This document shows, piece after piece, positions 58,020 through 64,000 of a DNA stretch of 64,000 nt. The notes under the pieces were generated by a model. That model was not told the origin of the DNA, ran no database searches, and saw nothing but the letters and a program-made list of their open reading frames with translations. The stretch spans positions 1,116,001 through 1,180,000 of the forward strand of contig OZ244166.1 of the NCBI GenBank assembly GCA_965216445.1. The letters are read 5' to 3'. Positions within the stretch are counted from its first letter, which is position 1. The number at the start of each line of letters is the position of its first letter. Source of the DNA: MA-ANB-1 sp965216445 (GTDB taxonomy: Bacteria; Actinomycetota; Acidimicrobiia; Spongiisociales; ZC4RG35). Made by a program: the position numbers and the translations under genes.

Positions 58020-59164
58020 GCGCCCCCGCGCCCATCCCGGTGGGCAAACACGAGGCAGCCGGCGGATTCTTGGCGTCGATCCAGTCCCATCACCTGGTGT
58101 ACTTCTTGCTCAATGTTGGAGACGGCGATCAGCAGGTTCTGCTACTTCCTGAAGATCCGAATGGAGAAAGGCGTTTGGTCGTTGTCGACGTTGCCCGGAA
58201 ACGAAAGACCGAGCGGCTGATCGATGCATTGGTACAAGCGAACCGCCTCTCGGCAGCCGCACCCCAGAATGGTCGCCCCGACGGATCGGTGGCGTTGGTA
58301 GTAGCCACCCATCCTCATTCGGATCACATCGGGGGAATGGGGGAATTCCTCGACAATCAACGAGATCGGATCGCCGAGTTCTGGGACCCTGGCTATTTCC
58401 ACACCACCCAGGCCTACCACACGATGATGGCGAAGATCGAGGCCAACGAGTTTCTCTCGTACGCACAGCCAACAGCCGGGTATCGCAAGTGGGTCGGGTC
58501 GGCGCTGATCACAGTCCTGGCCCCTTCAGTGCAGCTCCGAAACCGATTCGACACGTATGGAACAGAGATAAATGACTCCTCGATCACACTGAGGATTGAG
58601 TTCCCGGCAGCCAGAGTGGTGATGCGTGACGACGGACGCGAGCTAATCGATGATCCCAATACAACCGCCCTGATTCTCGGGGGCGACGCTCAGACCACAT
58701 CGTGGGCGTTTGTCGAAACCGAGTTTCCGCAGCTCCACACAACCGGCAACGAAGCCGCCAAGGCGATTCGAGATTCACAAGGCACAGACGCCTTGAGGGC
58801 AAAAGTGGTGAAAGTGAGCCACCACGGCTCGAAACACGGCGTCAACCTCGAACTCATGGAACGGGTCAATCCGGCGCTGCTTCTGGTCTCGTCAACGGCT
58901 AACGGAGCCAAACACCACTTCCCTCATCTTCTAGCCCAAGAAGCCCTCCGCGAAGCGAAGGACTCGGTTGCGGGCTCAGGAGTGGTCCGGACCAAGGAGG
59001 ACTGGGAGTTGGGGATTCTGTATACATCCGACGCCGAATCGGACGGCACCACACTCGGCTCGATGGCAGTGGTCATGGGGCGAGGTCGAGCTGTCGTATG
59101 GCGTTTCGGCGACGGGACCGGTGACGACGTCGATCTGACTCAAGGACGCAAATTCGTCCCGTAG
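58016..59164 (+). CDS. ComEC-type MBL-fold hydrolase (soluble)
   Basis: A 382-residue soluble metallo-beta-lactamase-fold protein. VVATHPHSDHIGGMGEFL is the HxHxDH metal site, LILGGDAQTTSW gives the Asp and KVSHHGSKHGVNLELMERVNP the final His, the layout of the ComEC/Rec2 C-terminal domain. It lacks the ComEC membrane part. Related stand-alone domains may be nucleases or phosphodiesterases. Coupled to the unknown gene at 57408. The function is not assigned. Confidence 0.85.
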   Translation: MSAPAPIPVGKHEAAGGFLASIQSHHLVYFLLNVGDGDQQVLLLPEDPNGERRLVVVDVARKRKTERLIDALVQANRLSAAAPQNGRPDGSVALVVATHPHSDHIGGMGEFLDNQRDRIAEFWDPGYFHTTQAYHTMMAKIEANEFLSYAQPTAGYRKWVGSALITVLAPSVQLRNRFDTYGTEINDSSITLRIEFPAARVVMRDDGRELIDDPNTTALILGGDAQTTSWAFVETEFPQLHTTGNEAAKAIRDSQGTDALRAKVVKVSHHGSKHGVNLELMERVNPALLLVSSTANGAKHHFPHLLAQEALREAKDSVAGSGVVRTKEDWELGILYTSDAESDGTTLGSMAVVMGRGRAVVWRFGDGTGDDVDLTQGRKFVP

Positions 59165-59187
59165 GGAGTGCGCGTCCGTGGTAGAGC

Positions 59188-59193
59188 TAACAT
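59188..59193 (+). promoter_or_regulatory. -10 element of the TM2 gene
   Basis: TAACAT ends 6 nt before ATG 59200. Confidence 0.5.
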
Positions 59194-59199
59194 CGACTC

Positions 59200-59709
59200 A
59201 TGGATCATCGTGGGCATCTTCAGGTTGGCGGGGTCGAATCGGGTCAGCCGTGGAATCCGGCGATTGCAACACTCGAATCGGATTCGATTTCGTTCGACGT
59301 CAATGGTCGTGAGGTCGCCAGTTTCAAGCGCGACGAGGTCATGATCACACCCGAGGACGGGACGTTCCGGGTGGTCGCGCCCAACGAGACCGTCTTCTTC
59401 CGCCCGGACAACGTTGAGATCTTCGGGTTGGACATGAAAGAAGACAAGACAGCGGCCGACGAAGTCGCACTCGCGACTGCAGCGACTCCAGTGAGACAAC
59501 CCACCGGCAATAAGTCACAGGTAGCCGCCGGTGTCCTCGCAATCCTCTTGGGAAGCTTCGGAATCCACAAGTTCTACCTCGACGACGCCGGGAAAGGGAT
59601 CATCTATCTGATCTTCTTCTGGACAGGTATCCCAGGTTTGATCGGACTGATTGAAGGGATTCTCTATCTGACGATGAGCGAAGCCGAATTCACCCGCAAG
59701 TACGGCTAA
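59200..59709 (+). CDS. TM2 domain protein
   Basis: A 169-residue protein. Residues 1-100 form a beta-rich soluble part (SISFDVNGREVASFKRDEVMITPEDGTFRVV). The C-terminal TM2 domain has two helices, KSQVAAGVLAILLGSFGIHKFYLDDAGKGIIYLIFFWTGIPGLIGLIEGILYL, with the GxHxFYL signature. The function is unknown. Confidence 0.88.
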   Translation: MDHRGHLQVGGVESGQPWNPAIATLESDSISFDVNGREVASFKRDEVMITPEDGTFRVVAPNETVFFRPDNVEIFGLDMKEDKTAADEVALATAATPVRQPTGNKSQVAAGVLAILLGSFGIHKFYLDDAGKGIIYLIFFWTGIPGLIGLIEGILYLTMSEAEFTRKYG

Positions 59710-59731
59710 TAGCGCAAAAGAGACCTTGCCG

Positions 59732-59737
59732 TAGGAT
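59732..59737 (+). promoter_or_regulatory. -10 element of the pirin gene
   Basis: TAGGAT ends 6 nt before ATG 59744, identical to ilvD and marC. Confidence 0.55.
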
Positions 59738-59743
59738 GACCAC

Positions 59744-60766
59744 ATGAACGAACCGGTCATTGACGTAACCGAACTTGGCTTCCCGTGGCAAGGCCTCGAT
59801 CCCTTCCTGATGACCGTGCATCATCTCGATCACTATCCGGCGGGAAACGACGTGATGGGGCCGGCGGTCTCACTTCACGGCCGCCAGATCGGCTCCGATT
59901 TTTCGTATCGAGACGGTTGGAGCATGTATCACGGTGACGTCGTACCCGGATTCCCCCAACATCCACATCGCGGTTTTGAGACTGTCACTGTTGTTCGCCA
60001 AGGGTATGTAGACCACTCCGACTCTCTCGGGGCGACCGGTCGCTACGGAGGCGGAGACGTGCAGTGGCTAACCACTGGTGGGGGAGTCATGCATGCCGAG
60101 ATGTTCCCATTGCTGAATTCCGAAGCAGGCAACACCCTTGAACTATTCCAGATATGGCTGAACCTGCCACCGGAGTCGAAGATGGTCCCAGCGCATTTCG
60201 CCATGCTCTGGGGAGAGGACATACCAACTCTCCGTCCTGCGACAGGGGTGAGCCTCGATTTGATCGCTGGTCGCTTGGGCGAATGGGTCCCGCCTCAACC
60301 TCCACCCAACTCTTGGGCGTCAAACCCGGATTCGCATTTGGGGATCTGGTTGATTCGGGTTGACTCTGGAGCGTCTTGGGAGCTACCCGCCGACGCCGCC
60401 GGTCTCAATCGGATGCTGCACGTGTTCATGGGTGACGACCTGGAGGTTGCCGGTCATCGGGTGAGCTCTTCTACCGGCGTTCAGGTCCACTCTGACCTCG
60501 GTGTGCCGATCCACAACCACGGTGCGCCCGCAGAGATTCTGTTGCTTCAGGGCCGACCCATAGGAGCACCTGTTTTCCAGATGGGGCCCTTTGTGATGAA
60601 CACTCCGGAGCAACTTCGCCAGGCTGTCCAGGACTATCACCGGACCCAATTCGGCGGGTGGAAATGGGACGGACCAAGTCCGGTACATCCTCGGGAGCAA
60701 GGTCGGTTTGCCCGGCATGCCGACGGACGAATTGAACAACGTGACATGCCGGTAGGGATCGTGTGA
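59744..60766 (+). CDS. Pirin family protein
   Basis: A bicupin of 340 residues. PGFPQHPHRGFETVTVV holds the metal His pair of the N-terminal cupin; GDVQWLTTGGGVMHAEMF gives the next His and Glu. The C-terminal cupin begins near residue 200 (LGIWLIRVDSGASWELP). Pirins act as quercetinases or redox-sensing cofactors; the role here is unknown. Confidence 0.9.
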   Translation: MNEPVIDVTELGFPWQGLDPFLMTVHHLDHYPAGNDVMGPAVSLHGRQIGSDFSYRDGWSMYHGDVVPGFPQHPHRGFETVTVVRQGYVDHSDSLGATGRYGGGDVQWLTTGGGVMHAEMFPLLNSEAGNTLELFQIWLNLPPESKMVPAHFAMLWGEDIPTLRPATGVSLDLIAGRLGEWVPPQPPPNSWASNPDSHLGIWLIRVDSGASWELPADAAGLNRMLHVFMGDDLEVAGHRVSSSTGVQVHSDLGVPIHNHGAPAEILLLQGRPIGAPVFQMGPFVMNTPEQLRQAVQDYHRTQFGGWKWDGPSPVHPREQGRFARHADGRIEQRDMPVGIV

Positions 60767-60795
60767 CCAAACCCAGCCCAGATCCGACCTATCAC

Positions 60796-60801
60796 TAGGC
60801 T
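60796..60801 (+). promoter_or_regulatory. -10 element of the YibE/F gene
   Basis: TAGGCT ends 6 nt before GTG 60808, which decides the GTG start. Confidence 0.5.
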
Positions 60802-60807
60802 GGCGGC

Positions 60808-61980
60808 GTGCCCGACGCATCTGACGACCTGAAGACACTGCTCGGTCCCGATCGCCGACACATCAAACCACCCGGTTGGCAAGCCTCATCTGTCTGGGCA
60901 ATCGTCCTGTTTGTGGTCATCGGCATCCTCGTTCTGGCGCCGCGGCAGATTCCAGACGTCGACCTGGCCGCATTGGGATTCGCCGACAATGCCATACCAG
61001 CCACCGTTGCGAGCTCGACCAGTGGTGCATGCTCCTACTCGGCAGAGCTCGAATGCATTCAGGTGGAGTTCGACCTTGGAGACGAGTCCGTACCTTTCAC
61101 CCAAGAGTTCGCAACCGATGTCAGTCACCCTGATTTGGCCGCCGGAGACAACGTCTTCGTCTACGAGAACGAGTTTGAAGACGGCACTGTCTCATATCAG
61201 TACGCCGACAGGGATCGTCGCGTTCTCCTGCTTGTCGTAACGGCGGTCTTTGCAATCGCCGTGATCGCTCTGGCGAGGGTGCGGGGGCTCTATGCGCTGT
61301 TCGGCTTGTTTGCGAGCGTGGTGGTTCTCGTCCTGTTCATCGTGCCGGCGATCATCGCCGGACGGGATGCGGTGTTAGTTGCCTTGGTTGGGGGTGGGGC
61401 GATAGCCCTGATTTCTTTATATGTGACCCACGGGCCCAATCCATTGACGCACATTGCTGCGATAGGCGCCTTCGGGTCGTTGGCTTTGACGGTGGGACTC
61501 TCGTACCTGGTGCTGCTGTTCGCCGATTTCACAGGCTTTGCCTCCGAGGAAGCATTCTATCTGTCAGTGGTGCCTGGTCTCGACTTGAGCGGATTGCTGT
61601 TGGCCGGGATCGTGTTGGGAACAATTGGGGCGCTTGACGATGTGACCGTCACACAAGCCTCGACCGTATGGGAGGTCAGCAAGGCCAATCCGTCCCTCGG
61701 CCAAGGTGAGATCTTTGCGGCCGGCATTCGTGTTGGTCGCGATCACATCGCCTCAACCGTGAACACTCTGTTACTGGCCTATGCGGGTGCAGCGATGCCA
61801 CTCCTGATTCTGTTCAGCCTCTCCGGACTCAGCTTCGGGTTTGTGGTCAGCTCTGAAGTCGTAGCAATCGAGATCGTGAGGACTTTGGTCGGCTCTATGG
61901 GCCTTGTCGCGGCTGTCCCCTTGACGACGTTCCTGGCGGCGCGGACGGCGTCGTCGGGGATAAAGCTGGCGGGCACCTAG
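60808..61980 (+). CDS. YibE/F family membrane protein
   Basis: A 390-residue protein. One N-terminal segment (AIVLFVVIGILVLAP) precedes an outside domain of about 90 residues. Then about seven segments follow: LLLVVTAVFAIAVIALARVRGLYALFGLFASVVVLVLFIVPAII, SLALTVGLSYLVLLFADFTG and others. VLGTIGALDDVTVTQASTVWEV and IRVGRDHIASTVNTLLLAYAGAAMPLL are the conserved YibE/F blocks. The function is unknown. It overlaps the convergent gene end by 4 nt. Confidence 0.9.
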   Translation: MPDASDDLKTLLGPDRRHIKPPGWQASSVWAIVLFVVIGILVLAPRQIPDVDLAALGFADNAIPATVASSTSGACSYSAELECIQVEFDLGDESVPFTQEFATDVSHPDLAAGDNVFVYENEFEDGTVSYQYADRDRRVLLLVVTAVFAIAVIALARVRGLYALFGLFASVVVLVLFIVPAIIAGRDAVLVALVGGGAIALISLYVTHGPNPLTHIAAIGAFGSLALTVGLSYLVLLFADFTGFASEEAFYLSVVPGLDLSGLLLAGIVLGTIGALDDVTVTQASTVWEVSKANPSLGQGEIFAAGIRVGRDHIASTVNTLLLAYAGAAMPLLILFSLSGLSFGFVVSSEVVAIEIVRTLVGSMGLVAAVPLTTFLAARTASSGIKLAGT

Positions 61981-63017
61981 CGGAGTAGGAATCCCGGGTT
62001 GAGGGGATCGGCTGGATCGATCCAAAAGGTCGAACGGCCCGTTATGTGGGCGGACCCTGAGATTTGGGGAACCACAGCTTCGACGCCGGCGAATACAACG
62101 TCTTCGACGGCGCTTCCCACAAAACGGCTGCCGACGATGCTTTCGACGGCGATCTCATCGCCCAAGTCAAAACTGCCTCTGGCCCTTCCGAGGGCCACGT
62201 GCCCCGAAACTCCAGTGCCGGTCGGCGACCGATCAATCTCGCCGTCGGCAAACACACAGACGTTTCGGTACGTATTGGCTGAGTCCACTGGCGGTCCGTA
62301 GATAACAACCCCATACAAGAAACCGAGGTCGGGCTCGACCGGATGGGTCAAGGGATGCGAGTCGGATATCGCCGCTTTCAACTGCCGACCGAGATCGACA
62401 AGAGGGCCACCCTGCTCGGGCGGCCAATTCAATCCCAAGTTCTCAGCCTTGATGTACGCGTAATAGGCGCCCCCGAAGGCGATGTCGTAAGCAACTGCTC
62501 CGATGCCCGGAACGTCGATCCGATTGTCGAGACTCTCAACGAACGACGGCACATTGCGGAATGAGATCTCTTCGACTGTGTCTCCGTCGACCCTGGCCAT
62601 AGCGGTGACCTGTCCGGCAGGGGTGTCAATGCGCATTGTTGTCACCGGGCTCACGCGAGGGATCATCTCAGTCACCAGCGCCACCTGCGTCAGTGCGATT
62701 ATTCCGTGCCCGCACATCGTTGAGAACCCATCGTTGTGCAGAAAGAGCACGCCCAGATCTGAGTCGTCTGCCACAGCCGGTGTCAGCCACGCGCCGTACA
62801 TGTCGGCATGGCCCCGAGGCTCCCACATCAATGACTTTCTGAGGTCGTCGAGGTTGGCTTGGGCAAAGCTGCGTTTTTCGAGGATGGTCTCGCCTGGAAT
62901 CTCAGGAAGGCCACCAGTCACAATTCGGAATGGTTCCCCGCCAGTATGCGATTCGATCGTCTCGATCTTCACCCAGTCATCCGGCGGTTGCCACGATCGA
63001 GCCCGTGCGATGTGCAT
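61977..63017 (-). CDS. Proline racemase superfamily, probable trans-3-hydroxy-L-proline dehydratase
   Basis: A 346-residue enzyme from ATG 63017. The first active-site residue is Cys in STMCGHGIIALTQ. The second position reads DRSPTGTGVSGH, with Thr where racemases and 4-hydroxyproline epimerases have Cys (SPCGTG). Cys plus Thr is the pattern of trans-3-hydroxy-L-proline dehydratase. IESHTGGEPFRIV opens the protein. A -10 TACTCT 6 nt upstream supports this start over 63257. Confidence 0.88.
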   Translation of the reverse strand: MHIARARSWQPPDDWVKIETIESHTGGEPFRIVTGGLPEIPGETILEKRSFAQANLDDLRKSLMWEPRGHADMYGAWLTPAVADDSDLGVLFLHNDGFSTMCGHGIIALTQVALVTEMIPRVSPVTTMRIDTPAGQVTAMARVDGDTVEEISFRNVPSFVESLDNRIDVPGIGAVAYDIAFGGAYYAYIKAENLGLNWPPEQGGPLVDLGRQLKAAISDSHPLTHPVEPDLGFLYGVVIYGPPVDSANTYRNVCVFADGEIDRSPTGTGVSGHVALGRARGSFDLGDEIAVESIVGSRFVGSAVEDVVFAGVEAVVPQISGSAHITGRSTFWIDPADPLNPGFLLR

Positions 63018-63023
63018 AGCTGA

Positions 63024-63029
63024 AGAGTA
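63024..63029 (-). promoter_or_regulatory. -10 element of the hydroxyproline dehydratase gene
   Basis: TACTCT on the minus strand, 6 nt before ATG 63017. The same hexamer serves the divergent nif3 gene. Confidence 0.5.
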
Positions 63030-63046
63030 TCTTCGCAAATCGCGAT

Positions 63047-63052
63047 TACTCT
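63047..63052 (+). promoter_or_regulatory. -10 element of the nif3-like gene
   Basis: TACTCT lies 7 nt before GTG 63060, mirroring the divergent promoter within a 42-bp gap. Confidence 0.5.
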
Positions 63053-63059
63053 GCCTGAG

Positions 63060-63878
63060 GTGCCAACAGTCAAAGAAATCAGCCAGCACCTGGCAGAGCG
63101 AACCCGTCCTGAAACCGCCGCCGACTGGGACCCTGTTGGTCTTCAGCTCGGTGACAACGAGGCGAGAGTCGCGTCTGTCGGGGTGTGTCATGAGGTCACC
63201 GAGGAGGTCGTGAGGCGTCTGTCGGACACGCCGGTCGACCTCCTGATCACCTACCACCCACTCTTATTCGATCCGATCAATCGGCTGGTCGCGGGGTCGT
63301 CTCCCGCCTCACGCGCCTTGCGTCTGATTCAGAACGGAACGGCCGTTCTCGTAACCCACACGGACTTTGACGCCGCTCCCGGCGGAACAGCTGATGCCCT
63401 CGCGAACCTGTTCAGCCTCCGTGACATCGAGGCGTTTGGCGGTGACCCCGAATCCGGGATTCCGCACATTGGGAGAGTCGGGGACTTCGGGCGCAACCTC
63501 GGCACTCTTGACGCCATCGCCACAGATGCCTTTGGTGTCGCTGGCCTGAGAGTTTCTGGAGATCGGGAAGGCGTTCTTGCCAAAGTTGCGGTCATTCCCG
63601 GTTCCGGATCATCGTTTATCGATGCTGCAGCTGCAGTTGCCGACGCACTGGTCACAGGCGACGTGTCGCACCACAACGCCGTTCGCGCCCTAGATCTGGG
63701 TTTGGCGATCGTCGACCCCGGACACGTGGCTACAGAACGGCCCGGAATGGTGGCTCTGGTGGCGCTGGCGGCTTCAATTCCAGATGTGGAACTGCTTGAC
63801 CTGACCGATATCGATCCTGAGACCTGGGGGACAGGGTATCTCGGTGCAGAGCGTCGCGACACCCTGCCAGTTTCCTGA
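63060..63878 (+). CDS. Nif3-like dinuclear metal centre protein
   Basis: A 272-residue member of the Nif3/YbgI (GTP cyclohydrolase I type 2 homologue) family. WDPVGLQLGD, LLITYHPLLFDPINRL and VTHTDFDAAPGGTADALANLF supply metal ligands in the N-terminal half; VTGDVSHHNAVRALDLGLAIVDPGHVATERPGM supplies those of the C-terminal half. The insert domain of longer family members is absent. The function is unsettled. The next gene is the usual zinc-ribbon partner. Confidence 0.92.
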   Translation: MPTVKEISQHLAERTRPETAADWDPVGLQLGDNEARVASVGVCHEVTEEVVRRLSDTPVDLLITYHPLLFDPINRLVAGSSPASRALRLIQNGTAVLVTHTDFDAAPGGTADALANLFSLRDIEAFGGDPESGIPHIGRVGDFGRNLGTLDAIATDAFGVAGLRVSGDREGVLAKVAVIPGSGSSFIDAAAAVADALVTGDVSHHNAVRALDLGLAIVDPGHVATERPGMVALVALAASIPDVELLDLTDIDPETWGTGYLGAERRDTLPVS

Positions 63879-63922
63879 TCAGGATCTGGTACCGGGCTGG
63901 CAACCACTAGCCTGCCACCTGC

Positions 63923-64000
63923 ATGGAAATTCCGAGCCTCGCCGACCTCCTCGACGTACAAGCGCTGGATCTTCAGATCGATCGTTTACTCGAGAACCGC
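63923..64000 (+). CDS. Start of a probable zinc-ribbon (CT398/DUF164-type) protein, partial
   Basis: The last 26 codons of the window read MEIPSLADLLDVQALDLQID... and run off the edge. This matches the beginning of coiled-coil/C4 zinc-ribbon proteins that commonly follow Nif3 genes in Actinobacteria. The zinc ribbon itself is outside the window. Confidence 0.6.
   Translation, partial: MEIPSLADLLDVQALDLQIDRLLENR

Overview
The window reads as chromosome of an actinobacterium, GC-rich but not extreme. Lineage markers are a WhiB-family regulator (WhiB7-like), a DUF222-HNH (13E12-type) endonuclease with an SOS box, LtrA, DUF4032, YibE/F, DUF4870 and a Ddn-like (F420-type) protein. Many genes start 6-7 nt after a TAnnnT hexamer, the layout of leaderless mRNAs common in Actinobacteria. 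A deep branch such as Acidimicrobiia is plausible, but that is inference.

Layout. 1-6120: branched-chain amino acid block, with leuA (cut by the window edge), ilvN, ilvB and ilvC on the minus strand and ilvD divergent. ilvB has its own promoter, a 17-residue leader peptide containing LLVVILI, and an intrinsic terminator just before the gene: a complete attenuator. 6121-10850: a minus-strand run of two ABC-2 permeases, their ATPase, a DAO-type flavoprotein and a quinone-oxidoreductase-like enzyme. 10889-13539: aat, a tandem UspA and a second DAO flavoprotein. 13597-17333: a three-subunit molybdenum hydroxylase of the form II CO-dehydrogenase type. 17426-19512: ROK sugar kinase and a DUF4032 kinase-like protein. 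19515-22540: a cNMP-sensing histidine kinase coupled to a receiver-thioredoxin-reductase fusion. 22658-31022: LtrA, then an alpha-glucoside module (GH13 enzyme, ABC permeases, binding lipoprotein, ATPase).

31098-40839: a tRNA with CAT anticodon (probably Ile2), MBL hydrolase, MarC, threonine synthase, an aldehyde dehydrogenase, an ECF sigma/DUF5667 pair next to two Tad-like secretion proteins, a Ddn-like protein and a TSUP exporter. 40827-44262: a divergent PspC/LiaF-like sensor, PspC histidine kinase and LuxR-type regulator around a palindromic operator region. 44259-48190: amidohydrolase, LiaF-like protein, DUF547, small membrane proteins and DUF1684. 48298-49844: a whiB7-like gene behind an upstream ORF and a terminator/antiterminator, convergent with a group 1/2 sigma factor. 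50060-53127: tRNA-Val, then an accessory-looking stretch with a secreted protein, an ECF-like sigma factor and a single-pass membrane protein. 53233-55693: a TetR/SRPBCC pair with tandem operators and the SOS-controlled DUF222-HNH gene. 55940-64000: methyltransferase, DUF4870 and TM2 proteins, an unknown/MBL gene pair, pirin, YibE/F, a trans-3-hydroxyproline dehydratase-like enzyme, a Nif3 homologue and the start of a zinc-ribbon-like gene.

The most notable signals are regulatory: the ilvB attenuator, the whiB7 leader, the SOS box over a start codon, tandem TetR operators, and the very regular -10-to-start spacing.
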